A stretch of 64,000 nucleotides of DNA from Burkholderiales bacterium (GCA_028868825.1 JAGWTU010000017.1:1-64000), one strand, 5' to 3'. Shown: positions 16,063-26,161, numbered from the stretch's first letter. Translations and numbers: made by a program. The notes: generated by a model not told the origin, from the sequence alone.

Positions 16063-18309
16063 TCACTCGCCGAGCACGGTCCTCTCGCTGAGCACGAGCC
16101 CTTCGCTGAGCACGAGCCCTTCGCTGAGCACCAGTCCTTCGCTCAGCACGAGCCCTTCGCTGAGCACCAGACCCTCGCTGAGCACGAGCCCTTCGCTGAG
16201 CACGAGGCCCGAGCTGAGCGTCACGCCCTGCTTCAGCGTCGCACCGCTGGGCAGCCAGGTCGCCAGCGTCAGGCTCGGCGTGAAGACGCCCGTCTGGCCG
16301 ATCATCGACGAGGTCCCGGCCAGGGCGTCGGCGAGGATCACGCCAGCCGGCACCAGGCTCAGATTGGTCGGCGTCGTGTTCGTGAACGACTGGACATAGG
16401 TGTTGGCAGCGATGCCCGTCCCCGACCAGTACACCGGCGTGCGCATCAACACATGGCCGCTGGCCCAGGTGACGCGCGGATCCATCAGCGGCGAATAATG
16501 GCTGACGAACGCGAGGCCATCGACGACATGGCTGCCGCCGAGGATGTTCATGCGTGACCAGTTGAATGTCGAGCCGGCGACGGTCGACGTCGCGGTCACG
16601 CTCCCGGTGAGCATCGAATCGCCCGGCTTGATCGTGCCGGCGGCGATGGCGGAGGCGACATCGGTGCGCATGACCTTGGCCAGCCGCACGGCGCCGTCGA
16701 GATTGAGCTCACCCGTGCCCTGCTGCACGAGGCTGGCACCGCGCAGGGGCTGCGCAGTGGCCTGCAGGATGCTCTTGATCAGCGGCGGCGTCAGCCCCGG
16801 ATTGGCCTGCAGCAGCACGGCCGCCGCGCCGGCCACGACCGGTGCCGCGATCGACGTGCCGCTGAGCAGCATCTGGGTCTGGTTCGTGTACTCGGCGATG
16901 CCCAGCGCCGAGACGAGATTGGCGAGATAGGTGCTGGCGAGGAAATTCCAGGTCAGTCCCGTGCCCACCGTCGATCCGGCCCCGACGATGATGTTGCCCG
17001 GCGCGACCAGATCGGGCTTGATGACGTTGTCGGCGTGATGGACGCCGGCCGCATCGGTGGGGCCGCCCATGGTCGGCCCGCGCGAGCTGAAGTTGTTGAT
17101 CGTGTCGTCGTCGCGCACGTTCGTGCCGTGCAGGTTCACGGAACCCACCGTGATCACCGAGGGATCGTTGCCCGGTGCGCTGATCTGGCCATAGACCTGC
17201 TTTTGCGACGCGTTGGTCCCGAAGTTGCCCGCCGCCACCACCACCGTGATGCCGGCCGCCGTGGCGCTGCGCACCGCCGCGCACAGCGGGTCGGTCTGCC
17301 AGGACTCGGTGGACTGCGCCGCCAGGCTCACGTTCATCACGCGGATGTTGTATTGCCGGGCGTGGAAGATCACCCACTCGATGCCCTCGATGGCATCGCT
17401 GACCGTGCCCAGGCCGGTGTCGCCGAGCACCTTCACGTCGTAGACGTTGGCGCCCGGTGCGATGCCGTTCATGTCCTGCTGGTAGGTCGACGTCGGCGCG
17501 AAATAGCGGCCGGCGGCCACCGAGGCGACGTGGGTGCCATGACCGTAACCGTCCGGGGTCACGGCGCTGTCGTTGGCGACGCTGTTCTCGTAGCTCGTCA
17601 GCGCGGCACTGCCCGGCTGCAGCGAACTGACCCCGGCCACACCGGTGGTCCAGTTCGCCAGCGTGCTGCTCAGCATCGTGACGTTGCGCTTGACGCGCAC
17701 GCCGGACGGACCGTTGAACGCGGCGTGGCCGCGCATCACGCCCGAATCGAGTATCGCGATGCCGATGCCGCTGCCATCGTAGCCGCTGTAATTCGATTTG
17801 CTGCTGTAAGTGCGCACGGCGGCATTCGTGGCGCCGGTGACGGCCTCGATGGTGCTGAAGGTGCGTTGCGTCTGCCGGTTCGGCGAGACGCTGACGACGT
17901 CGCTGCGTTCGGCCAGGGCCGCCACGGCGCTCGCGTCGATCTGCACCGTCAAGGCATGCACCGCGGCGTGCACGGCGTGGATCGAGCCGCCCAGCGCGCG
18001 CACGGACGCGCGCAGATCGGACATCGCGGGATCGCTCGAATTGCTGACGACGATGGCCTGGATCTGGCGTACGCCGCCGATATCGCGCGACCAGCGGGCG
18101 CCGGGCGCATGCGTTCGGGTCGCGAGTTCGCCCTGCAGGTCGAGGGCGATCTTGACGCTGGCCGATCGCGCGCCCGCGGATGCCGCATGGGCCGCCGGCA
18201 CACCGAAGCCCGGGCATGCCAAGCCGATAGAAATTAGGGTCGTCAATGCGGTGCGAACGAACCGCAGCCGGTATTCATGCAGGCCCGTGAAGGGCGTGGG
18301 CAGAGTCAT
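16063..18309 (-). CDS. Secreted subtilisin-like serine protease (S8) with C-terminal hexapeptide repeats
   Basis: A 748-residue exported protease. A signal peptide occupies about residues 1-42 (hydrophobic core ALTTLISIGLACPGFG, AHAA site). An inhibitor I9-like propeptide follows. The catalytic triad is visible as GIAILDSGV (Asp, about 165), GHGTHVASVAAG (His, about 230) and LSGTSIAAPVVAGAAA (Ser, about 495). The last 50 residues are seven perfect GLVLSE repeats followed by RTVLGE. The start at 18309 has AGGGAGC just upstream; longer starts would put a non-signal sequence in front of the signal peptide. The role is extracellular protein breakdown. The repeats could form a beta-helical or surface-anchoring tail. 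Confidence 0.9.
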   Translation of the reverse strand: MTLPTPFTGLHEYRLRFVRTALTTLISIGLACPGFGVPAAHAASAGARSASVKIALDLQGELATRTHAPGARWSRDIGGVRQIQAIVVSNSSDPAMSDLRASVRALGGSIHAVHAAVHALTVQIDASAVAALAERSDVVSVSPNRQTQRTFSTIEAVTGATNAAVRTYSSKSNYSGYDGSGIGIAILDSGVMRGHAAFNGPSGVRVKRNVTMLSSTLANWTTGVAGVSSLQPGSAALTSYENSVANDSAVTPDGYGHGTHVASVAAGRYFAPTSTYQQDMNGIAPGANVYDVKVLGDTGLGTVSDAIEGIEWVIFHARQYNIRVMNVSLAAQSTESWQTDPLCAAVRSATAAGITVVVAAGNFGTNASQKQVYGQISAPGNDPSVITVGSVNLHGTNVRDDDTINNFSSRGPTMGGPTDAAGVHHADNVIKPDLVAPGNIIVGAGSTVGTGLTWNFLASTYLANLVSALGIAEYTNQTQMLLSGTSIAAPVVAGAAAVLLQANPGLTPPLIKSILQATAQPLRGASLVQQGTGELNLDGAVRLAKVMRTDVASAIAAGTIKPGDSMLTGSVTATSTVAGSTFNWSRMNILGGSHVVDGLAFVSHYSPLMDPRVTWASGHVLMRTPVYWSGTGIAANTYVQSFTNTTPTNLSLVPAGVILADALAGTSSMIGQTGVFTPSLTLATWLPSGATLKQGVTLSSGLVLSEGLVLSEGLVLSEGLVLSEGLVLSEGLVLSEGLVLSERTVLGE
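16084..16209 (-). repeat. Seven tandem 18-bp repeats encoding GLVLSE
   Basis: Seven consecutive 18-bp units, in frame, at the 3' end of the subtilase gene. On the + strand each unit is close to TTCGCTGAGCACGAGCCC. Copies differ by one to three bases, including synonymous GAG/CAG changes, while the encoded hexapeptide stays identical. Copy-number change would lengthen or shorten the tail without breaking the frame. Confidence 0.95.
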
Positions 18310-18537
18310 GATGCTCCCTGGGTGGCGAGGGAAGCAGCCGAGCGAGGCTGCGAATGGATTCGATCGTTCGGTGCGTCTGGCCCGAGGCCACCTACGCCCG
18401 TTGTCCGATTCGCAGCTGGCCGATGGCCACCCCTGCGATTCGCGTGCCGTCATTGTGATCCGACGACACCCTGCAACCCATGCTTTCGTAGAAGCAAGAA
18501 AGGCCATTCGGCACAATTTGTCACATGCGGCCGTAAC

Positions 18538-21099
18538 TCAATGGGCAGCGTCGCGCTGCCCTCCCAGCCAGGGGCCGGCCTCCGATGCGGCCAGCGGCGG
18601 CGCCAGGAAATAGCCCTGGGCACAGGCGCAGCCGAATTCGCGCAGCAATTGCATGCCCACGCGCGTATCGACGCCGACGGCGACGACCTCCTTGCCGAGT
18701 TCGGCGCCGAGGCGGACGATGGCCGCGACGACGGTCGCGCCGTCGTCGCCGCGTTCGAGTTCGCCGATCAGGCCGAGGTCGATCTTCAAGGTGTCGACGG
18801 GGATCTTCGACAGCTTCGTCAACCCCGCGCCTTCGGCACCGAAATCGCCGACGGCAATGCGCACGCCCAGGCGCCGCAGCCCTTCCAGGGTCGCGCGGGC
18901 CGCATCCAGATGCGCGCCGAGCGTCGCCGCGGCCAGGTCCAGCGTCAGCTGTTGCGGCTTCATGCCGGCGGCGTCGAGGGCGCGGCGCACGCGCACGATC
19001 AGATCGGGGTCCAGCAGGTCGCTGGCCGAGAGGTTGACGCTGAGCATCAGCGGGCGCTCGCCCGGCCGCTGCTGCTGCCAGCTGCGGATCTGCGCGCAGG
19101 CGCGATCCAGCACGAAATCGGTCAATGCCGTCATCTCGCCGCTGGCCTCGGCCAGGGGCACGACCTTGCTCGGCGGCAGCAGGCCGTCGCGCGGATGCTG
19201 CCAGCGCAGCAGCGCCTCGAAGCCTATCGGTGTCGGTGCCGCCGCATCGCGGCCGAACTCGAATATCGGCTGGTATTCGAGCACCAGCTCGTCGCGCTCG
19301 ATCGCCAGCCCCAATTCGCTTTGCAGACGCAGGCGCTGCGTGATCGCGGTCGGGCGGTCGCCCTCGAACAGCGCGTAGCGGGCCTTGCCAGCGGTCTTGG
19401 CCTGGTACATCGCGGCGTCGGCGTCGCGCAGCACATCCTCGGGCGCCGCGTAGCCGGGGGCGCTGAAGGTGATGCCGATGCTGGCGCTGGCGAACTGCTG
19501 CACGCCGTCGATCAGGAACGGGCGGCGCAGCGCCTCGAGCAGGCGCTCGGCCAGCACGACGGCGTCGCGTTCGTCGCTGATCTGCTCGGCGAGGATGGCG
19601 AATTCATCGCCACCCAGCCGCGCCACGATGTCGCCCGGGCGCAGTCGCTCCTGGATGCGACGGCCCAGTTGCACCAGCAACTGGTCGCCGGCGCCGTGCC
19701 CCAGCGTGTCGTTGATGAGCTTGAAATGGTCGAAGTCGACGAACAGCACCGCCCAGGGGTGCGACCGGTCGGTCTTGTAGCGCGTCAGCGCGCCTTCCAG
19801 GCATTCGATGAAGCGACGCCGGTTGGGCAATCCGGTGAGCGGGTCGTGGAAGGCCAGTTGCGTGAGACTGGCTTCGGCGCGGCGTCGCACGCTGATGTCC
19901 TGCGCCTGCAGGATGAGGCAGGCGCCCGTCGTGCCGGGCTCGGTGAAGAAATTGCAGTGCAGGGCCAGCCACAGCGGCTCGCCACCCGGTCCGGCGACGC
20001 GCAGCTCGGTCGCGAAAGGCTCGAATTCGCGCTCGCCGGTGCGACCCAGGTGCGATTCGAAGGCCGGCCTGTCGTCGGTGGATACGAGTTCCTGGAAGCA
20101 CCGCTGCGCGAGTTCGGCCTCGGGGCAGCCGAGCAGCCGGGCGAGCACGGGATTGGCCTGCAGGATGCGGCCGTCGAAGCCGATCAGCGCCATGCCGATG
20201 GCCGCATGCTCGAAGGCGCTGTGGAAACGCTGCTCGCTCGCCTGCAGTTCGGCCAGATGCCGCGCCGCGGCCTCGGCCTCGCGCGCGGCGCGTTCGGTGT
20301 TCGCCTCGACGAGGGCGATCTGCGCCTCCTGCTGGCGGAAATAGAAATGCAGGGTCACCAGCAGCATCGCCAGCAGCGGCACCATCACGAGCAGCACGTC
20401 CTCGCCCTGCAGGCGGTAGACAGCGAACAGCAGCGCCGCGACGCAGGCGCTGCCGGCGTAGGCCAGACCGACCCAGCGGAAATCGCTGAACAGGCCGAGG
20501 AACTGGAAGAAGCGCTCGCCGCGCTTGATGCGCGGCACACCGGCGACGAGCAGGCCGTTGACGTAGAAATACGTCGCCGAAAAGAGGATCAGCGCACCGA
20601 GCAGCGGCGCGGCTTCGGCGGGGCCGATGCCGGGCAGCTGCGCCAGCGCCCAGCGCAGCGCCCCGCCGGTGAGGCCCATCGCCAGCGCGGCGCTGGCCGG
20701 ACTGAAGAGTCGGCTGGTCCAGCGCTTGGAAGTCCGGCAGGAACCGACGAAGCCTTCCATCGCGGCGACGACCACCGCCGCCGACGTCCCGTGCACGAGC
20801 AGGACGAGGAAGATGAAGATCTCGCCGACGGTGTAGGACTGTTTGGTGCCGCGAACGCGGATCGGGAACAGGCCGGCTCCGATGGCCAGCAGCAAGCCCG
20901 CAAACACCTGCAGCAGCACCCCCGCGGGGTCGGCCACCAGGGCGGCCAGGCTGCGCATCAAGGCCGCCGCGCCGAGGCCGACGACGATCCACCAATAGAT
21001 CGTGACCCGACGGTTGTAATCGGGCATCAGCGCGCCATGCAGGCGCTGCCACCAGACCGGGGGCAGCGGCTGCTCGGATGCCGAGGGCGAAGTCTGCAT
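18538..21099 (-). CDS. Membrane GGDEF-EAL protein with PAS domain; EAL half degenerate
   Basis: An 853-residue protein. Residues about 25-275 form a multi-helix membrane region with at least six helices. A coiled-coil (about 278-315), a PAS domain (about 315-430), GGDEF (about 440-600) and EAL (about 610-853) domains follow. The GGDEF motif (RLGGDEFAIL) is intact, so it probably makes cyclic di-GMP. In the EAL domain FEALLRW is kept, but the later metal and catalytic positions are changed. ITES becomes LAAA, DDFG becomes GDFG and AEGVET becomes AVGVDT, so phosphodiesterase activity is unlikely. The start at 21099 was chosen as the ATG just before the first hydrophilic stretch. It is divergent from another GGDEF-EAL gene. 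Confidence 0.9.
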   Translation of the reverse strand: MQTSPSASEQPLPPVWWQRLHGALMPDYNRRVTIYWWIVVGLGAAALMRSLAALVADPAGVLLQVFAGLLLAIGAGLFPIRVRGTKQSYTVGEIFIFLVLLVHGTSAAVVVAAMEGFVGSCRTSKRWTSRLFSPASAALAMGLTGGALRWALAQLPGIGPAEAAPLLGALILFSATYFYVNGLLVAGVPRIKRGERFFQFLGLFSDFRWVGLAYAGSACVAALLFAVYRLQGEDVLLVMVPLLAMLLVTLHFYFRQQEAQIALVEANTERAAREAEAAARHLAELQASEQRFHSAFEHAAIGMALIGFDGRILQANPVLARLLGCPEAELAQRCFQELVSTDDRPAFESHLGRTGEREFEPFATELRVAGPGGEPLWLALHCNFFTEPGTTGACLILQAQDISVRRRAEASLTQLAFHDPLTGLPNRRRFIECLEGALTRYKTDRSHPWAVLFVDFDHFKLINDTLGHGAGDQLLVQLGRRIQERLRPGDIVARLGGDEFAILAEQISDERDAVVLAERLLEALRRPFLIDGVQQFASASIGITFSAPGYAAPEDVLRDADAAMYQAKTAGKARYALFEGDRPTAITQRLRLQSELGLAIERDELVLEYQPIFEFGRDAAAPTPIGFEALLRWQHPRDGLLPPSKVVPLAEASGEMTALTDFVLDRACAQIRSWQQQRPGERPLMLSVNLSASDLLDPDLIVRVRRALDAAGMKPQQLTLDLAAATLGAHLDAARATLEGLRRLGVRIAVGDFGAEGAGLTKLSKIPVDTLKIDLGLIGELERGDDGATVVAAIVRLGAELGKEVVAVGVDTRVGMQLLREFGCACAQGYFLAPPLAASEAGPWLGGQRDAAH

Positions 21100-21510
21100 G
21101 GTCGGGTGTAGCGGGTGGCACCGGGTACCAGCACTCGCTGGCTCGTCGGCGCATCGAAATGCCCCACAACTTAGGAATTGGTGATTCTGTCCCAATTGCC
21201 AGGTGGCACTTTCGAACAGGCCAGCCTGGACGTGAAGGAATCCACTGCGCTGGGCCCGCCGTCGTCATCGCCGCAGAGGCGACAGGGGCGCGCAGCCTTC
21301 CCAGCCAAGCATGCCTTCACGGCCTTGCAACGAAGATGGAATGTGCTCAAGTCGGCCGCCGACCATTCCGATACTGCTGTACGACAGCTGCTACGCAAAC
21401 GCCATGATCGCGCCTGGATTACCGCTGGACGAACAGTCGCGCTCGGGCCTCCGCGCATCGACTCCGCTGGATGCAGCCGCTCCGCACGCCGGCATGGCGC
21501 AGCCCCGAGC
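21100..21510. other. Divergent intergenic region between two GGDEF-EAL genes
   Basis: 411 bp with no recognised gene. The rightward frame is open back to 21178, but its translation lacks domain features and precedes the membrane helix of the next protein. It presumably holds the two divergent promoters; no clear -35/-10 pair was found. Confidence 0.5.
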
Positions 21511-23019
21511 ATGTTGATCGACTTGATACGAGACCCGGCCGGGCTGGCCACCATGGTGGCGATGCTCGGCGTCGGCGCGGCAGGCGGCGCATGGGCGGCC
21601 AGCCGCTGGTGCCGCCGCCGGGCGCGCCCTGCCAGGAGCACGGCCCCGGCGGATTTCGACCGCGTCACCGGCCTGATGTCGCGGGCCCGCTTCGAAGCCC
21701 TGATGTTGGAGCGACTCGCCGCGGCGGAGCGCGAAGGCCGCGGCATCTGCCTCATCTATGCGGGACTCGACGGCTTCCGCCTCGTCAACGACAACCATGG
21801 TCACGTCTTCGGCGACGAAGTGCTGCGCCGCACCGCCGAGCATCTGCGCGAGCTGTGCGGCCCCGACATGCCGCTTTGCCGCGTCGCCGGCGACGAGTTC
21901 GCGATCCTCGCCGATGCGCCGGGCCACTCCGACGACGCCCTCGCGAGGCGGCTCGTCGAGTCGTTCACCGAGACGCTGAAGGTCGGCGGCCAGGCCGTCT
22001 CGGTCGGCCTGTCGGTCGGCATCGCGAAGGCGCCGGAACACGGCGGCGGTGCGCGGCTGCTGGGCATGGCCGCGGCGGCGATGCGATCGGTCAAGCGCAG
22101 CGGCGGCGGCGCGCACGCGATGTTCGACCCGCAGATCGAGGCCCAGCAGCGCGAGGAGTTCACGATCGCCCGCGAGCTGCGCCAGGCCATCGAGAAGCAC
22201 GAGCTCGAGCTCGTCTACCAGCCGAAGATCGATGCGCAGAGCCTGCAGGTGACGGCCGTCGAGGCGCTGCTGCGCTGGCGCCACCCGACGCTGGGCGCGG
22301 TCAGCCCGGCGCGCTTCATCCCGATCGCCGAGAAGCATGGGCTGATCAAGGCCATCGGCAACTGGGTGCTCGACAAGGCGCTGGCGCAGGCCGCCGAATG
22401 GCGCCGCGCCGGCTTGCGCATGCGCGTGGCGATCAACGTCTCCGGCTACCAGATGCGGCAGGACGAATTCGCCGCGCGGCTGGAACGGGGGCTGAAGGCG
22501 CACGGGCTCACGCCCGGCCGCTTCACCTGCGAGATCACCGAGTCGGTCGCGATGGAGGACACCGCGGTGACGCGCAACGCCTTCTCGCGCCTCGGCGAGA
22601 TCGGCGTCCACGTTTCGATCGACGACTTCGGCACCGGCCACTCCAACCTCTCCGCCTTGCGCCGGCTGCCGGCCGAGGAGCTGAAGATCGATCGCGCCTT
22701 CGTCAGCGACATGCTGCACAGCGAGGAGGCGCGCACGATCGTGCTGACCATCCTGCAGATGGCGCGGGCGCTGAAGCTGCGCGTGGTCGCCGAGGGCGTC
22801 GAGACGGTGGCCCAGCGCGACCTGCTGGTGATGCTCGGCTGCGACGAACTGCAGGGCTACCTGTTCGCCAGGCCGATGAGCGCGCGCGCCATCGGCATCT
22901 GGGCATCGGACGCGTCGAAGACGCTGACGCAGACCTTCAGGGCATCGCTGTTCAAGGAGACCGTCGCCTGCCACGATCCGCATCCGACGCGCAAGGCGGC
23001 GCAGGGCGGCGGCAACTGA
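21511..23019 (+). CDS. GGDEF-EAL protein with atypical AGDEF motif and intact EAL domain
   Basis: A 502-residue protein with one N-terminal membrane helix (about 8-30), a GGDEF domain (about 45-205) and an EAL domain (about 215-470). The cyclase motif reads RVAGDEFAIL, AGDEF instead of GGDEF, and its cyclase activity is uncertain because some AGDEF proteins are active. The EAL side is complete: VEALLRW, INVSG, CEITES, IDDFGTGHSNL, LKIDRAFV, VAEGVET and LQGY. It is therefore a likely cyclic di-GMP phosphodiesterase. The ATG at 21511 directly precedes the membrane helix. Its last 68 bp overlap the convergent glycosidase gene. Confidence 0.9.
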   Translation: MLIDLIRDPAGLATMVAMLGVGAAGGAWAASRWCRRRARPARSTAPADFDRVTGLMSRARFEALMLERLAAAEREGRGICLIYAGLDGFRLVNDNHGHVFGDEVLRRTAEHLRELCGPDMPLCRVAGDEFAILADAPGHSDDALARRLVESFTETLKVGGQAVSVGLSVGIAKAPEHGGGARLLGMAAAAMRSVKRSGGGAHAMFDPQIEAQQREEFTIARELRQAIEKHELELVYQPKIDAQSLQVTAVEALLRWRHPTLGAVSPARFIPIAEKHGLIKAIGNWVLDKALAQAAEWRRAGLRMRVAINVSGYQMRQDEFAARLERGLKAHGLTPGRFTCEITESVAMEDTAVTRNAFSRLGEIGVHVSIDDFGTGHSNLSALRRLPAEELKIDRAFVSDMLHSEEARTIVLTILQMARALKLRVVAEGVETVAQRDLLVMLGCDELQGYLFARPMSARAIGIWASDASKTLTQTFRASLFKETVACHDPHPTRKAAQGGGN

Positions 23020-26000
23020 TCGGGGTCGGCGCCGCCTCGAATTCGATCGTCACCGTCGCCCCGGCGACTGACGATGCGCCCGCCAGCTCGATGACCGCGG
23101 CCGACCCGGTCTGCGCGACGCCGTCGACCCAGAACCGCGCGTCGGCCGGCCAGGGCCCTTGCAGCCGGATGCCGCCGGGCACCGGCCGCGCGAGCGGCTG
23201 CAGCCGGAACTCGACGCGCACCGCATGGCCGCTGCGGCGCGCCCGCGCGTGCCAGCTCAGCGGCCCATAGGGCGTGCGCAGGCCCTGGACATCGACGCCA
23301 GGACCTTCGAGCCAGGCCAGCGGCAGCCCGGCCGCGAGCACCAGGCCCTGGGCGGTCTCGCGCTCGTAGGCGAAAAGGTCGAGCACGGCGCGGATCTGGT
23401 CCGAGGCGACCCAGCCATGCGGCATGTCGCCGATGAAATGCGGCGCGCGCGCGTCGCGGAAGACGACCTCGGCCCATTGTTCCCAGCCTGCGGGGCGGCG
23501 GTCCTGGCGCAGGAAGTCGATCACCGCCAGCGCGCGCTCGCGATCGCCGAGCCGGATCAGGCTGCCGACCGTGCGCCATTCGTAGGGCGTGTAGCCGTCC
23601 CAGTTGGCGGCGCGGCGGCGGGCGTCGAAGTCGTGCCAATAGCGCTCGAAGGTCCGCTTCGCGCGGGCATCGAATTCGGCGTCGCCGCGGTCGAGCCAGC
23701 CGCCCGGGCTCAGCGCGACGGTGCTCGAGGTCGGGTCGACGTCGCCGCGGTCGGCCGACGCCGGCAGCAGGTCGAGCCCATGGCGCTGCGCGGCGGCGTG
23801 CAGCGAGGCGACGAGGTCGCGGTCGAATTCGGCGCCCTGGCCGGCGATGCGCGCGGCGTCGTCGGGGTGACCCAGCCCCCGCGCCAGATCGGCGGCGCCG
23901 CGATAGCCGATCGAGGCCCAGAAATCGTCCCAATACGAATAGGCCGGCTTGTCGGAATAGCCTTCATGGCTGATCGACGGCGGCAGCAGGCCGAAATAGG
24001 CGCTGCGCTCGGCCTGGCGGTTGGCGTCGTTGCGCTCGCTCGCGCGCAGCGCCTCGAGATGGTTCACCGCGGCCTGCACATGCGGCCAGAGGATGCGCGC
24101 CGTATCGACGTCGCCGGTGTAATGCCACAGCGCGCCGGCGGCGTAGGCGAATTCCCCGTCGCTGTCGTTCTCGGGCACCGGGTCGGCGCCGCGCGGCGTC
24201 GCGCAGCAGGGGACCTTGCCGCTGGTGAACTGGAACGGCGCGTACCAGCGCAGGAAATCGCGCACGACATCGTCCTGGCCCAGCCGCAGCAGCGCCGTCG
24301 ACGTCAGCGCGCCGTCGCGTATCCACGAGCGGGCATAGGCGCGCGCGCCGGGCTGGATCGCGGCGCCGCTGCGGTTAACGAGGATCTGCCCGAGCGCAGC
24401 GCGCAGCGTGCGCGCCAGCGCCGCCACCGGCGCCGGGCCTGCTATGCGCACGCGGTCGAGGCGATCGCGCCAATGTGCGGCGACGCGCTGCTGCGCGGCC
24501 GCAAACGTCGCCGGCGATGCCGGCGGCAGCGCCCTGCCCTGCTGCGGCAGCGCGACGTCGACCTCGCGCGTCGCGCCGGGCGCCAGCCGCAGCCGGTACA
24601 GCAGCACGGCGCTCGCGTGGCCAGCGGCGTCGCGCAGGTGGTTCGTCGTCGTCGCCGGGTCGCTCAGCCAATCGCGCAGCGGGCCGGCGGCCTGCGGTGC
24701 CATGCGCACGGCGTCGGGCGCGCGCAGCGCGTGCAGGCGGCTCTGGCCGTCGATGGCCAGCGTGCGGCCGTCCCACATCATTTCCCGCAATGTGACGACG
24801 CCGCCCGGATGGGCGAGGAACTGCGTCGGCGGGTTGACCTGGAACGGCCGCCAGGCCAGCGCCAGCGTGACATCGCGCCAGCGCCGCGTGCGGTTGGCGA
24901 CGCGGTAGCGCACGAGCGCCTGGGCATCCGCGGCGCTGCCCGCGCCGAAGGCCTGGATGTCGAGCGCGAGGCCGTCGGCGAGCCGCCAATGCACGCGCGG
25001 CATCGGCAGGTCGCCGTCCTGCAGGCTGTGCGAGATGCTGGCGTCGGCCCAGCTCCGCACGCGGCCGCCCTCGACGAACAGCGGCTCGAGCGCGCCGACG
25101 CCGGGCAGTGGTTCGACGCGACCATCCTCGCCGAGCAGCGCGGCGGTGGTGCCGCCGTCGACGCCGAACGCGGTCCAGTAGGGCTGCTCGCCGCGATAGG
25201 CGCGCGGATAGGCGCCGCGCGGAGCTGCGGCGGCGAGTGCCGCGTAGAACGCGTCGACATCGGCGGGGCTGCGCAATTCGATCGACGGCGGCGGTTCAGC
25301 GCCGCCTTCGGCGGGCATCCCATCGGGCATCGCGCCGGTCGTCGCACCGGGCGCCGTCGCGATGCGCAAATAGCGCGCCGCCGTCTCACCGAGCCAGTGG
25401 GAATGCTTCGCGCCGCGCGCGCCCGCGACCTCGCGCAGGCGGCGCCAGCGGTTGCCGTCGTCCGAGGCCTCGATGGCGTAATTCGCCAGCGGGCGGCGTG
25501 CGCCCCAGTCGATCTCGAGGGCGCTGAATTCGCGTTCGCGTCCGTAATCCAGCGTCAGCGGTCCCGGGCCCGGCAGCACCCGCGGCGGCGGCGGCGGGCT
25601 GGTATCGGGCGGCGGCAATTCGCGCAGCACCAGGCTGTCGAAACAGACGCGGCCCCGACCGGCGCCGCGGCCCGAGCCGATGACCAATTCGATGGCCGCG
25701 CTGCGGTGCAGGCTGCGGTCGGCCGTCGGGCCCCAGGCATAGACGATGTCGCGCTGGCGCAGCTGGAGCTGGCGGCTCGGTCCAGTAAATTCGAAGTCGG
25801 GCCGGTTCACCCACCAGACGTTGTCGCCGCTGGCGTCGACGAGCTTGAAGCGGAATGCGTTGGGCGGCGCCGCGCCGCGCAGGCCGAGCGTGAATTCGTA
25901 ATGCGCCGGAAATTCGATCGCGACCTCGCGCCGCAGCAGGACTTCGCCGGTGACGCGGCCGAAATCGAAATCCACGCACATTCCGGCGCCGCCGTCGTCG

Positions 26001-26161
26001 GCGCGGCTCAGGTGGGCCTGCACATCGTCGGTCGTGCGCAGGCTCCAGCGCGCCGGATCGCTGAAATCGTCGATCACGCGCTCGTCGGCGCGGGCCGCCG
26101 GCGTCGCCACCACGAGCAGCGCGACGAGCGCCGCGGCGAGTCGCTGCAGCATCCTCATCAT
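22952..26161 (-). CDS. Large exported six-hairpin glycosidase-like protein with F5/8-type domain
   Basis: A 1069-residue exported protein. A signal peptide (about 1-25, ending PAARADER) is followed by a beta-rich domain (about 28-185), a proline-rich linker, a discoidin/F5-8 type C-like module (about 205-290) and a large C-terminal (alpha/alpha)6-barrel region (about 300-1000). Landmarks are YARSWIRDGALTSTALLRLG and ENDSDGEFAYAAGALWHYTGD. It probably acts on an oligosaccharide in the periplasm or outside the cell, but the specificity is unknown. Its ATG overlaps the stop of the upstream permease gene (ATGA), so it is the last gene of the glycan operon. The 3' end overlaps the convergent GGDEF-EAL gene by 68 bp. 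Confidence 0.8.
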   Translation of the reverse strand: MMRMLQRLAAALVALLVVATPAARADERVIDDFSDPARWSLRTTDDVQAHLSRADDGGAGMCVDFDFGRVTGEVLLRREVAIEFPAHYEFTLGLRGAAPPNAFRFKLVDASGDNVWWVNRPDFEFTGPSRQLQLRQRDIVYAWGPTADRSLHRSAAIELVIGSGRGAGRGRVCFDSLVLRELPPPDTSPPPPPRVLPGPGPLTLDYGREREFSALEIDWGARRPLANYAIEASDDGNRWRRLREVAGARGAKHSHWLGETAARYLRIATAPGATTGAMPDGMPAEGGAEPPPSIELRSPADVDAFYAALAAAAPRGAYPRAYRGEQPYWTAFGVDGGTTAALLGEDGRVEPLPGVGALEPLFVEGGRVRSWADASISHSLQDGDLPMPRVHWRLADGLALDIQAFGAGSAADAQALVRYRVANRTRRWRDVTLALAWRPFQVNPPTQFLAHPGGVVTLREMMWDGRTLAIDGQSRLHALRAPDAVRMAPQAAGPLRDWLSDPATTTNHLRDAAGHASAVLLYRLRLAPGATREVDVALPQQGRALPPASPATFAAAQQRVAAHWRDRLDRVRIAGPAPVAALARTLRAALGQILVNRSGAAIQPGARAYARSWIRDGALTSTALLRLGQDDVVRDFLRWYAPFQFTSGKVPCCATPRGADPVPENDSDGEFAYAAGALWHYTGDVDTARILWPHVQAAVNHLEALRASERNDANRQAERSAYFGLLPPSISHEGYSDKPAYSYWDDFWASIGYRGAADLARGLGHPDDAARIAGQGAEFDRDLVASLHAAAQRHGLDLLPASADRGDVDPTSSTVALSPGGWLDRGDAEFDARAKRTFERYWHDFDARRRAANWDGYTPYEWRTVGSLIRLGDRERALAVIDFLRQDRRPAGWEQWAEVVFRDARAPHFIGDMPHGWVASDQIRAVLDLFAYERETAQGLVLAAGLPLAWLEGPGVDVQGLRTPYGPLSWHARARRSGHAVRVEFRLQPLARPVPGGIRLQGPWPADARFWVDGVAQTGSAAVIELAGASSVAGATVTIEFEAAPTPISCRRPAPPCASDADRGRRRSP

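Noticed and set aside
16084..16209. Direct repeats considered as a CRISPR array.
   Set aside because: Units are 18 bp with no spacers and keep the protease reading frame.
18277..21111. A rightward open frame of over 900 codons opposite the first GGDEF-EAL gene.
   Set aside because: The opposite strand has full domain structure with conserved motifs; this frame has none.
21178..21510. N-terminal extension of the second GGDEF-EAL protein.
   Set aside because: The extra residues carry no domain feature and would precede the membrane helix that normally starts such proteins.
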